A DNA stretch of 64,000 bases, taken from the NCBI RefSeq assembly GCF_024256385.1, contig NZ_JAMLFW010000002.1, positions 186,001 to 250,000 on the forward strand, given 5' to 3'. The translations under genes and the position numbers were made by a program. Of this stretch, positions 1 to 8,398 are shown one piece after another. How positions within the stretch are numbered: the first letter of the stretch is position 1; every line of letters begins with the position of its first letter. The stretch is from Anatilimnocola floriformis (GTDB lineage: Bacteria; Planctomycetota; Planctomycetia; Pirellulales; Pirellulaceae). Below the pieces are notes generated by a model. It did no database searches. It had not been told where the DNA came from and saw only the letters and a program-made list of their open reading frames with translations.

Positions 1-2
1 TT

Positions 3-2651
3 CGACGGATTCTGGCGGGTACGCTGTGCCTGATGGCGACAGTCGTCTTTTCGAGTGTCCTGTTTTGCAATTCGGCCAGCGCTCAAGACAAACCGGCCGC
101 GCCTCCTTACGCCGCCGTGCTGAAAGACGCCAAGTCGGTTCCCGGTCTGCTGCAACTGCACCAGAAGGGAAACAGCCTGTTCGTAGAACTGCAGCCTGGC
201 GACTACGGCTCGGAATACATCGTGCTGATTTCGATCAGCCGCGGTATCGCCCAGGGCCCGCTCCTCGGCGGCATGAGCTGGGGTTTTGGCGACGACTGGG
301 TGTGGCAGTTCCGCAAGGTCGACGACAACGTTCACATCATTCGCAAGAACGTCCGCTTCAAAGCCGCGAGCAACTCGCCCGAAGCCCGCGCCGTTCGCAA
401 CGCTTACACCGACAGCGTCCTCTTCAGCATTCCGACGACCGTCAAAGGTCCGAAGGGTGGTGACCTGGTCGACCTGAGCTCGGTCTTCATGGGCGACCTG
501 CCGCAAATCGGTCAGGTGCTGCAAGGCTTTGTCTTCTCGCCGTCGAAGAGCTCCTTCGCCGCCGTGAAAGGCTTTGATAACAACATGGAACTGGAAGTTG
601 CCGCGACCTATGCCTCGAGCGGCACGCAAGACATCGACACCGTGCCCGATAGCCGTGGCGTGACGATCAACGTGCACTACTCGATCAGCAAGATTCCGAC
701 CGGCGGTTCGTACCAGCCGCGCTTGGCCGATGACCGCGTCGGTTACTTCCTCACGGCCGTGAAGGATTTCAGCAGCAAGAGCAACCGCGATCAGTTCGTT
801 CGCTACGTCAATCGTTGGGATCTGCAGAAGAGCGACCCGAACGCCAAGCTCTCGCCGCCGACCAAGCCGATCAAGTTTTGGATCGAAAAGACCGTTCCGT
901 ATAAGTACGAGAAGGCTATCTACGACGGCATTTACGAATGGAACAAAGCCTTCGAAGCTGCCGGTTTCGTGAATGCGATGGTCGTCGAACGTCAGCCTGA
1001 CAATGCGACCTGGGATCCGGAAGACATTAACTACAACACGTTCCGCTGGATCACTTCGAACGCCGGCTTCGCCATGGGGCCATCGCGGGTCAATCCTTAC
1101 ACCGGTCAGATTCTCGACGCCGACATTATTTTCGACGCCGACTTTTTGAGCTCGTGGAAAGATGAATTCGAAACCTTCACGCCGGCGACCGTCGCCGCGA
1201 TGACTGGTGGCGAACTCGATCTGCCGCGTAGCGATGTCAGCGAGCAAAAGATCCGTCAGATCTTCAGCCCGAAGTTTGCCTTGCCCGAATGTGCTCTCAA
1301 CCGCGGCATGGCCATGCAATTGGCCGGCGGCGAAGCAGCCATTCTCGCGGCTGAGAAAGATCCGAAGTTGACGGCTGAAAACATGGAGAAGTTCTTCATG
1401 CAGGCCCTCAAAGAAGTGACGATGCACGAAGTGGGTCACACCCTTGGCCTGCGTCACAACTTCAAGGCCAGCAAGTGGCTGAGCCTGAAGGACCTGAACG
1501 ACCCGAGCAAATCGGGCGGCGCGATGGTCGCCTCGGTGATGGATTACAACCCGGCCAACATCGTCGGCAAGGGTGAGAAGCAAGGCGATTACTATCCGAC
1601 CACGGTCGGTCCGTACGACGTGTGGGCCATCGAATACGGCTACAAGCCTTTCGGCAGTGGTACGACGGCTGAGTTGCCCGAGCTGAAGAAGATTGCTGCT
1701 CGCAGCGGTGAACCAGCCCTCGCTTACAGCACCGACGAAGACACTCGCGGCATCGATCCCGATCCAGACTCGAACCGCTTCGACTTCGGCGCCAACCCAA
1801 TCGAATTCGCCCAGCACCGTTTGCAGATGGTCGAAGAACTGATCCCCGGCTTGATCGATCGCACGACGAAAGAAGGCGACGATTACACCCAAGCCCGTCG
1901 CACGTTCAACGTGGTGGTGGCCCAAGCTGGCCAGGGTTTGTTCTTCGCCTCGCGGCAAGTGGGTGGTTTGAAGACCAGCCGCAGCCACAAGGGTGACAAA
2001 GACGGCAAGCCGCCAGTGCAACCCGTCGATGCCAAGCTGCAACGCGATGTGCTCGATCTGCTCGACAAGAAACTGTTCAGCGACAAGCCGTTCGCATTCC
2101 CGCCAGAAATTTACAACCAACTCGGTTGGAATAACTGGAGCCATTGGGGCGCCACGAACACGATCCGCAAGGACTTCGGCGTGCATGACTTTGTATTGAT
2201 GTGGCAGGAACGCGTGCTGTCGCAACTCCTCTCGGGTGTCACGCTCGAACGGATGCACGACGCCGAACTCAAGTCGTCGCCCGACGCCGATGTGGTCACG
2301 ACGGCTGAACTGCTCGATCGTTTGACAAAGAGCATCTTCAGCGACGTCGAAGGCTTTAAAGAAGGCGAATACAGCAACCGCAAACCCGCCATCGGCAGCC
2401 TCCGCCGCAACCTGCAGCGGTCGTACCTCAAGAGCCTCTCGCAAATCGCGATGGGCAACACGAGTGCGCCGCAAGACTGCCAGACGGTGGCTTACATGCA
2501 ACTGGGCGATCTGCAAAGCAAGATCAAGAAGGTGCTGGAAAACGGCGAAATGACCGGCAAGCTCGACACCTACACCCGAGCCCACCTGCAAGAATCGAGC
2601 AGCCGCATCCAAAAGGTGCTGAACGCCCGCTTGAGCCTCAGCAGCCCGTAG
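3..2651 (+). CDS. Exported zinc-dependent metalloprotease (DUF5117/DUF4953 type), 5' end outside window
   Basis: Large secreted zincin-type protease. The zinc site HEVGHTLGLRHNF lies near residue 465 counted from the ATG at position 33: two histidines and the catalytic Glu are followed by GLRH, as in metzincin-like DUF5117/DUF4953 proteins. The frame is open to the window edge, and the residues before that ATG (RRILAGTLCL) form the positive n-region and start of the hydrophobic core of a signal peptide ending near SASAQ. The true start is therefore almost certainly upstream of base 1 and the gene is partial. Substrate unknown; export to the periplasm or envelope is inferred. A REPIN-like hairpin begins 3 nt after the stop. 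Family assignment is confident, biological role is not. Confidence 0.88.
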   Translation, partial: RRILAGTLCLMATVVFSSVLFCNSASAQDKPAAPPYAAVLKDAKSVPGLLQLHQKGNSLFVELQPGDYGSEYIVLISISRGIAQGPLLGGMSWGFGDDWVWQFRKVDDNVHIIRKNVRFKAASNSPEARAVRNAYTDSVLFSIPTTVKGPKGGDLVDLSSVFMGDLPQIGQVLQGFVFSPSKSSFAAVKGFDNNMELEVAATYASSGTQDIDTVPDSRGVTINVHYSISKIPTGGSYQPRLADDRVGYFLTAVKDFSSKSNRDQFVRYVNRWDLQKSDPNAKLSPPTKPIKFWIEKTVPYKYEKAIYDGIYEWNKAFEAAGFVNAMVVERQPDNATWDPEDINYNTFRWITSNAGFAMGPSRVNPYTGQILDADIIFDADFLSSWKDEFETFTPATVAAMTGGELDLPRSDVSEQKIRQIFSPKFALPECALNRGMAMQLAGGEAAILAAEKDPKLTAENMEKFFMQALKEVTMHEVGHTLGLRHNFKASKWLSLKDLNDPSKSGGAMVASVMDYNPANIVGKGEKQGDYYPTTVGPYDVWAIEYGYKPFGSGTTAELPELKKIAARSGEPALAYSTDEDTRGIDPDPDSNRFDFGANPIEFAQHRLQMVEELIPGLIDRTTKEGDDYTQARRTFNVVVAQAGQGLFFASRQVGGLKTSRSHKGDKDGKPPVQPVDAKLQRDVLDLLDKKLFSDKPFAFPPEIYNQLGWNNWSHWGATNTIRKDFGVHDFVLMWQERVLSQLLSGVTLERMHDAELKSSPDADVVTTAELLDRLTKSIFSDVEGFKEGEYSNRKPAIGSLRRNLQRSYLKSLSQIAMGNTSAPQDCQTVAYMQLGDLQSKIKKVLENGEMTGKLDTYTRAHLQESSSRIQKVLNARLSLSSP

Positions 2652-2653
2652 TT

Positions 2654-2793
2654 GTAGGCGAGGTCACTCCGTGACCCGCAACGCGCTTTTGGCGATTCGC
2701 TCCTAGAACCGCCAAAAGCCCTACTTCCCGCAATGGAAATTCCGACGTTCGACGCCAAACCGCCGTTGCGAGTCACGGAGTGACTTCGCCTAC
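2654..2793. repeat. REPIN-like inverted pair, family A (copy 1)
   Basis: The left arm starts GTAGGCGAGGTCACTCCGTG and the right arm is its inverted counterpart ending CTAC. Each arm is itself a small palindrome (GTCAC-TCC-GTGAC) next to a GTAG foot. About 140 nt in all, between two co-directional genes. A second copy with nearly identical arms but a different centre lies at 25519-25666. The form matches REP doublets (REPINs) moved by REP-associated tyrosine transposases; no such transposase is in this window. Confidence 0.8.
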
Positions 2794-2822
2794 GGCGGTT
2801 TTTTCGTGACGTAAACTTCGTC

Positions 2823-4337
2823 ATGAACCGAATTCTATTTTCACTCGCCGTGTTTTTTGGACTCTCGCTCGCTGCCCTGGCCGCGAACAAGGGTGAGCTC
2901 ACGATCAAAGCCATCGATCGCGACACCAACCAACCGCTGGCTGTTCGCATGCACTTGAAGGACTCGCGCGGCAAGCCCGTGCGGCCACCGAAGATTCCCT
3001 ACTACCACGATCACTTCGTGTTCGATGGCGAGATCACGCTCGAACTGCCGCTGGGCTCGTACACGTTCGAAATGGAGCACGGCCCGGAATACAAGATTCG
3101 CTACGGCAATTTCGAGATCGACCGCGATGCGGAAGATTCGAAGACCGTCGATCTGCATCGCGTCGTCAACATGCGCAAAGAGAACTGGTACGCCGGTGAT
3201 TTGCATCTCACGCGCGAACCGGCCGACCTCGAGCTGCTGATGCGGGCCGAAGAACTCGACCTGGCCGCCGATGTCACCAGCTGGAACAAGAAAAGTCTAT
3301 TCGACAAAAAGCCCGCCCCGAAAGAATCGCAGCTCAGCACTCCCGGCAATCGCTGGCAGTATCTGTTCGGCGCTCGCGATGAACGGGCCGGGGCATCACT
3401 GATTTTTCATCGTTTGACCGAACCGCTGAAGCTCGAAGATGCCGGCAAGGAGTTTCCGGGGCCGTTCGCCATCGCGCAGCAAGCTCGCGAGCATTCGCCA
3501 GCATTTGTGTGCGCTCGCAGCGCGACGCTCTGGGATTTGCCGGCGCTGGTCGCGGGTGGTCAGCTCGATGCCTTGATCATCGCCAGCGAAACGTTCGAGC
3601 GCGAAGATCTGCGCAGCGCTCCCGCTTGGGAAAAACCGCGCGAGGGATCCTCTTTCGGCGGTCCTGCCAACGTGGGTCGTTGGCCGCAGACGGTTTACTT
3701 TCATCTGCTCAACTGCGGCCTGCGCATCGCCCCCGCGGCTGGCAGTGGCAGCGGCATCGCGGCGAATCCCGCCGGTTACAACCGTGCGTATGTTTATTGC
3801 AATGAGTTTACGCCCGACAACTGGTGGCAAGGCTTGAAGGAAGGCCGCACCGTGATCACCAACGGTCCGCTGCTGCGGCTGCTGGTCAACGGCATGCCCC
3901 CCGGCCATGTCTTTCAAGCCGAGAGCGGCGTTGTTGAATTGAGCATCGCTCTCAACCTCGCCACGCGTGAGAAAATTGAATACCTCGAAGTGATTCAGGA
4001 CGGTCGCGTCGTGCATGAAACTCGACTCGACGAACTGGCCAAAGCCGGCGGCAAATTGCCGGGAGTGAAGTTCGAACGGAGCGGCTGGATGGCCGTGCGC
4101 GCGGTGACGAATGCGCAGAAGACGTATCGCTTTGCACTGACCGCGCCCTACTACGTCGAGATCGGCTACAAACCAACCGTCAGCAAAAAGTCGGCGCAGT
4201 TCTTTCTCGACTGGCTGACCGAACGCGCCCGCCGCATCACGCTGACCGACGGCGATGAACGCCAAGCCGTGATGACGCCAATCCGCGCGGCCCGCGATTT
4301 CTGGCAGCAGAAGGTCAACGAAGCCAACGCGGAATAA
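2823..4337 (+). CDS. CehA/McbA-family metallohydrolase-like exported protein
   Basis: 504 residues with an N-terminal signal peptide ending near LAALAANK. A beta-sandwich-like segment (about 20-115) is followed by a PHP-like metallohydrolase region with WYAGDLHLTRE near residue 125 and a C-terminal beta domain containing the characteristic TVITNGPLLRLLVNG stretch near 343-357. This architecture is common in planctomycete CehA/McbA proteins. In those the motif is usually GDLHxHR; here the second histidine is Thr, so metal binding and hydrolase activity are doubtful. Stands alone after the metalloprotease. Function unknown; it could be a binding protein derived from a hydrolase. Confidence 0.75.
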   Translation: MNRILFSLAVFFGLSLAALAANKGELTIKAIDRDTNQPLAVRMHLKDSRGKPVRPPKIPYYHDHFVFDGEITLELPLGSYTFEMEHGPEYKIRYGNFEIDRDAEDSKTVDLHRVVNMRKENWYAGDLHLTREPADLELLMRAEELDLAADVTSWNKKSLFDKKPAPKESQLSTPGNRWQYLFGARDERAGASLIFHRLTEPLKLEDAGKEFPGPFAIAQQAREHSPAFVCARSATLWDLPALVAGGQLDALIIASETFEREDLRSAPAWEKPREGSSFGGPANVGRWPQTVYFHLLNCGLRIAPAAGSGSGIAANPAGYNRAYVYCNEFTPDNWWQGLKEGRTVITNGPLLRLLVNGMPPGHVFQAESGVVELSIALNLATREKIEYLEVIQDGRVVHETRLDELAKAGGKLPGVKFERSGWMAVRAVTNAQKTYRFALTAPYYVEIGYKPTVSKKSAQFFLDWLTERARRITLTDGDERQAVMTPIRAARDFWQQKVNEANAE

Positions 4338-4352
4338 GGCGCGCTGGATCTC

Positions 4353-4652
4353 TTAAACGACGCGCACGTGTTTCACGTCGTTGGCCAGCAGCCATTGCAA
4401 CCAGGCTTCGTGCTCTTCGGTCAGCGGAATCTCGGCCTTCGCTGCTGCATCGAGGGGCGAGACGACGCAGACCACCAGGTCATCAAGCCACTGCCGCGCC
4501 TCGTCGTGATCGATCCAGTATTCGTTCTCACCCAGCTTCGCCGGTGCGCCGCGCTCGCCGGGGCACGTCATGAAATAGACGATCTCCAGCCGAAACCGCG
4601 CTGGCATTTCAAAGGGAGGAAGGGCGGGCTTGTCGACGGCGAGGATTTGCAT
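4353..4652 (-). CDS. Hypothetical protein, 99 aa
   Basis: Small soluble acidic protein with no signal peptide or membrane segment. It has a Trp-rich C-terminal half (EARQWLDDLVV, EAWLQWLLAND). It starts 29 nt after the stop of the DUF1549/DUF1553 gene on the same strand and so probably belongs to that transcription unit. No family recognised. An overlapping ORF on the other strand has no protein-like character, so this frame is preferred. Convergent with the CehA-like gene, whose stop is 15 nt away. Confidence 0.6.
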   Translation of the reverse strand: MQILAVDKPALPPFEMPARFRLEIVYFMTCPGERGAPAKLGENEYWIDHDEARQWLDDLVVCVVSPLDAAAKAEIPLTEEHEAWLQWLLANDVKHVRVV

Positions 4653-4681
4653 GAGGAGTTCGCGAGCTTCTTACAGGTGGC

Positions 4682-6769
4682 TCAATCCAAGTAGATCATC
4701 TCACTGCTGTTGAGAAGCGCCAATGCGGCTTGCACCAGGGCGGCTGCGCGGGCGTCGTTCACTTGCGAATCGCGAGGAAGCGGCAGCGCGAGTGGTTCTT
4801 TGCGTTTTGCTTCGGCATTGGCGGTCGTTTGTTTCGCGACGAAGTCTTCGAGCGTTTGTGCTTCAGCGGCAGTTGCTGGCCGGCCGAGCGTGAAGAGAAT
4901 CAGTTCAGCAGGCGACTGCGGATCAACCCGGCCGGCCGCGTGCTGAGCAAATTGCAGGACCTGGGCCGAGTTGAGCATGAGGAGCGCTTGCGGCGCAGTG
5001 GTCGAGCGAATCCGCGACGGGCAACTGGCATTCGCATCGGGACGATCGAAGGCATCGAAGAGCGGATACCGCAAATTGCGACGCGCGAAGATATAAACGC
5101 TGCGGCGATAAAAATCTCCCTCGCGCTTGCTAGTCGGCCATTGATGCCACAGCAGCGTCGTCGTCAGTTCGGGTGGCAACGGCGGTAACACTCCCGGTCC
5201 GCCGGCTGCCCGGTCGAGCAAGCCAGCCGCGGACAATAGCGAATCGCGGATCGCTTCTCCTTGCAAACGGCGACGCGGATAGCGACTTAAAAGGGAGTTC
5301 GTCGGATCAGCCTGCAGGCGCAGTTGCCAGGTAGTTTCTTCTTCAGCGCCGCGCAAGCTTTGTTGCCGATAAACGGCGGACGTCACGATCTGCCGCCGCA
5401 GATCTTTCATGCTCCAGCCGCGCGTGACGAATTCATCAGCGAGGTAATCGAGCAGTTCGGGATGCGAAGGCGAATCGCCGAGGGTGCCGAAGTCGCTCGG
5501 CGTAGCCGACAAGCCCCGGCCGAAGTGTTGTTGCCAAAGACGATTAACCATGACGCGGGCGGTGAGCGGATTTTCGCGCTGCGTGAACCAGCGGGCTGCT
5601 GCCGTGCGACGGAACGACGTCTTCTTTGTTTCGGGCAGCTCTTGCGGAGCGGAAGAGAGAAGCGCGACGAAAGATTTATCGTTCGCCGCGGCAATCCGCG
5701 GCATGTTTGGCTGCAGTTCTGTGCCGGGGCGACGATGATCGCCGCGGATCCACAGCCGCGCGGGGTCAACTTTGCCCACTTCCTTCAGCCATTCGGTCGA
5801 TTTGTCCTTCTTCAGTTCGACGGCCGGCTCAAAGCAGGCCCGCAGGCGAAAAAAATCGGCCTGGCTAAGGGGATCGTACTTGTGATCGTGGCACTGGGCA
5901 CAACCGACCTGCAAGCCAAGCACGACGGACCCCACCATGCCGGTCATTTCGTTGAGCAAGTTGTGTCGCCGCTCGGCTTGGTCGTTCACATCGGGCATGT
6001 CTGGCCCGGCGAGACAAAAGCCCGTCGCGATTCGCGCTTGCTCGTCATTCGGCAGCAGCTCATCGCCGGCGAGTTGCAGTTGCAGAAAGCGATCGTAGGG
6101 CAAGTCGCGATTCAGCGCGCCGATCACCCAATCGCGATACTTCCAAGCGTTCGGCCGCACGTGATCGTGCTCAAAACCATCGGTCTCGGCAAAGCGAGCC
6201 AGATCGAGCCAGGCTTGACCGACGTGTTCGCCATGCGCGGGCGAAGCGAGTAAACGATCGACGAGCCGTTCATAAGCATCCGGAGCCGCATCAGCGAGAA
6301 ACTCCGCTCGTTCCTCCAGCGTTGGCGGCAGGCCGAGGATATCGAACGACAGTCGCCGCAGCAGCGTGCCGCGTTCGGCCTCGGCAGTGAAAGTGAGATT
6401 TTTCGCCGCGAGTTGCTGCAGAATGAATTGGTCGATAGGTTGCTGCGCTGATTTACCACTGACCTCTGGCAAGCTCGGCCGTTTCACCGGCACGAACGAC
6501 CAATGCTCGCGATCGCTGGCCGTGATCGGCGGTTCGACGATCGGCCGTTCGTCGGGAACGATGGCGCGCTTCGTATCGGCGATGTCTTCTTGGGCGATGA
6601 TGATCGAGCAAAATGCGAATAGAAGAGCCAAGCTAATCAACGGAATTGAAAACCGCCCCCACCGAGCTTGCTCGGTGGAGCGTTGATTCTGCACCAGATG
6701 TAACGCGAGACTTGCTTCGCCCCCACCCGCCTCGTGCGGGTGGAGCGAGTGATTGAGCACCGCAATCAT
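4682..6769 (-). CDS. DUF1549/DUF1553 (planctomycete cytochrome-like) exported protein
   Basis: Planctomycete-expanded protein with DUF1549 in the N-terminal half and DUF1553 at the C-terminus. The CAQCHDHKYDP segment is the conserved CxxCH-like signature of the family; the extra N-terminal cytochrome c domain of longer relatives is absent. A hydrophobic signal segment (FSIPLISLALLFAF) precedes the mature part. The start is uncertain: I chose the ATG at 6769, but the first 30 or so codons then run through palindromic repeats and a GTG at 6694 or a TTG nearer the signal core is possible. The much longer open frame reaching 7318 overlaps the DUF1501 gene and is not used. Follows DUF1501 on the same strand, the usual pairing; biochemical role unproven. 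Confidence 0.85.
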   Translation of the reverse strand: MIAVLNHSLHPHEAGGGEASLALHLVQNQRSTEQARWGRFSIPLISLALLFAFCSIIIAQEDIADTKRAIVPDERPIVEPPITASDREHWSFVPVKRPSLPEVSGKSAQQPIDQFILQQLAAKNLTFTAEAERGTLLRRLSFDILGLPPTLEERAEFLADAAPDAYERLVDRLLASPAHGEHVGQAWLDLARFAETDGFEHDHVRPNAWKYRDWVIGALNRDLPYDRFLQLQLAGDELLPNDEQARIATGFCLAGPDMPDVNDQAERRHNLLNEMTGMVGSVVLGLQVGCAQCHDHKYDPLSQADFFRLRACFEPAVELKKDKSTEWLKEVGKVDPARLWIRGDHRRPGTELQPNMPRIAAANDKSFVALLSSAPQELPETKKTSFRRTAAARWFTQRENPLTARVMVNRLWQQHFGRGLSATPSDFGTLGDSPSHPELLDYLADEFVTRGWSMKDLRRQIVTSAVYRQQSLRGAEEETTWQLRLQADPTNSLLSRYPRRRLQGEAIRDSLLSAAGLLDRAAGGPGVLPPLPPELTTTLLWHQWPTSKREGDFYRRSVYIFARRNLRYPLFDAFDRPDANASCPSRIRSTTAPQALLMLNSAQVLQFAQHAAGRVDPQSPAELILFTLGRPATAAEAQTLEDFVAKQTTANAEAKRKEPLALPLPRDSQVNDARAAALVQAALALLNSSEMIYLD

Positions 6770-6860
6770 GCGCTCTACCGACACAAGGTCGGCAGGGGCG
6801 GGATTTAAAACTTGCGTTATTAGTGCAAAATCACATTCACCACCGAGGCAAGCTCGGTGG
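6659..6860. repeat. Cluster of three short palindromes (CCACCGAGC/GCTCGGTGG type)
   Basis: Three imperfect hairpins lie at 6659-6678 (CCACCGAGC/GCTCGGTGG), 6723-6743 (CCACCCGC/GCGGGTGG) and 6840-6860 (CCACCGAG/CTCGGTGG) in the DUF1501-DUF1549 junction. A related palindrome lies at 30533-30568. The first two fall inside the longest reading of the DUF1549 gene and argue that its N-terminal codons before the signal peptide may not be coding. Confidence 0.6.
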
Positions 6861-6894
6861 GGTCTTTGCGTGAGTTCATTCGCGCGCCTCCAGC

Positions 6895-8304
6895 TCATGC
6901 CAGCACCTCGTGCACGACATTCGCTTCGGCGGGGCCGGTCAATCGCTCTTCCAATCCATTGTGATAATAGGTCAACTCGTCGAACTTCAAACCGAGCAGA
7001 TGCAGGATCGTGGCGTGCAGGTCGCGCACCGGCAGCGGCTTTTCTTCCGCGCGCAAGCCAACCGCATCGGTCGCACCGTAACGCATCCCGGCGCGCACTC
7101 CGCCGCCGGCGAACCAAACGGTGTAACCCCACGGGTTGTGATCGCGGCCTTTGCCTTGTTCGCTCATCGGCATGCGGCCGAACTCGCCGCCCCAGATGAC
7201 GAGTGTTTCGTCCCACAAGCCGCGGCGTTTCAAGTCGCGCAAGAGTCCCGCGACCGGCTTGTCGGTCGCTCGGCAATGTTGCGTGTGATTTTGCGTCACA
7301 TCGTTGTGAGCATCCCAACCGTTCGTATCGCCGGAATAGACCTGCACAAACCGCACGCCGCGCTCGATCATCCGCCGCGCGAGGAGGCAGCGCTGACCAA
7401 ATGACTTCGTGTGATTTTCATCAAGGCCATACAGCCGCTGCGTCTCAGCCGTTTCATCGTTGATGTTGACGAGTTCCGGCGCCGTGCTTTGCATGCGGAA
7501 GGCCAGTTCGTACGCGCGGACTCGCGCGGCGAGTTCATCGTCGCCGTCACGGGCGGTCAGATGTTCGCGATTGAATTGCTGCACCAGGTCGAGCGTGGCT
7601 CGCTGTTGGGGATCGCTGATCTGCGGCGGCGGTTTCAGATTGAGCAGCGGCGAGTTGCCGGGCCGCATGGTGATGCCCTGATAAGTGGCCGGCAAAAAGC
7701 CGCTGCCCCAGGCGGGCGGACCACCTTTCACGCCGCCGCCGGGATCGGGCAGCACGACGTAGGCTGGTAAGTCGCGATTCTCGCTGCCGAGGCCGTACGC
7801 CACCCAGCTGCCGACGCTCGGCCGGCCCATCAGAATGCTGCCGGTGTTCATCTGATAAACCGACTGCGGATGATTCACGCTGTCGCCGCACACGCTATGC
7901 AGCAGGCATAAATCATCGGCGACCTGTGCGGTCTCGGGGAGCAAATCGCTGACGTAATGACCACTCTCGCCCCGTTGCCGCAGCGGCATGATGGGGGGCA
8001 GGAGCGGGTTCTGTGCGACCTTGCGCCGCGTCATCACTTCGCCGAACGAATCAGGAATCGGTTTGCCGCCGAGCCGGATCAGCTCCGGCTTGTAGTCGAA
8101 GAGATCGACATGGCTAGGGCCGCCGTGCATGAAGAGCCAGATCACCCGTTTCACGCGCGGCGTGATGTGAGGCTGTTGTTTCGGCGACTCACTGCCGCGG
8201 GCTTCTTCGGCCAACAGCGACTTCAGCGCGAGCAAACCCAAGCCGCCGCCAGCCGTGGAGAGGAACTGGCGGCGCGAAGTCGCGAGCGGGAAGGTGGGAG
8301 CCAT
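6895..8304 (-). CDS. DUF1501 domain protein (sulfatase-like fold, Tat-exported)
   Basis: 469 residues. The Tat-type leader has a twin-arginine motif (TSRRQFLST, residues 9-17) followed by a Gly/Leu hydrophobic stretch. The body is DUF1501, related to the alkaline phosphatase/sulfatase superfamily, with typical segments WLFMHGGPSHVDLFD and VYSGDTNGWDAHND. In planctomycetes DUF1501 genes are regularly next to DUF1549/DUF1553 genes, as here. Enzymatic activity is not established for the family. Start supported by the complete Tat signal directly after the ATG. Confidence 0.9.
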   Translation of the reverse strand: MAPTFPLATSRRQFLSTAGGGLGLLALKSLLAEEARGSESPKQQPHITPRVKRVIWLFMHGGPSHVDLFDYKPELIRLGGKPIPDSFGEVMTRRKVAQNPLLPPIMPLRQRGESGHYVSDLLPETAQVADDLCLLHSVCGDSVNHPQSVYQMNTGSILMGRPSVGSWVAYGLGSENRDLPAYVVLPDPGGGVKGGPPAWGSGFLPATYQGITMRPGNSPLLNLKPPPQISDPQQRATLDLVQQFNREHLTARDGDDELAARVRAYELAFRMQSTAPELVNINDETAETQRLYGLDENHTKSFGQRCLLARRMIERGVRFVQVYSGDTNGWDAHNDVTQNHTQHCRATDKPVAGLLRDLKRRGLWDETLVIWGGEFGRMPMSEQGKGRDHNPWGYTVWFAGGGVRAGMRYGATDAVGLRAEEKPLPVRDLHATILHLLGLKFDELTYYHNGLEERLTGPAEANVVHEVLA

Positions 8305-8398
8305 CGAACGTCACCGGCGGGGAGGGCGGATCGTTTTGCGATGGCTTGATTATGCGTGAAGGAAGGGGACGACGGCAATCGAAATCCCGCTCCAGCGA

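Noticed and set aside
26-463. 145-codon ORF at the window start
   Set aside because: Overlaps the metalloprotease signal peptide and body in another frame; Arg/Gln-rich shadow.
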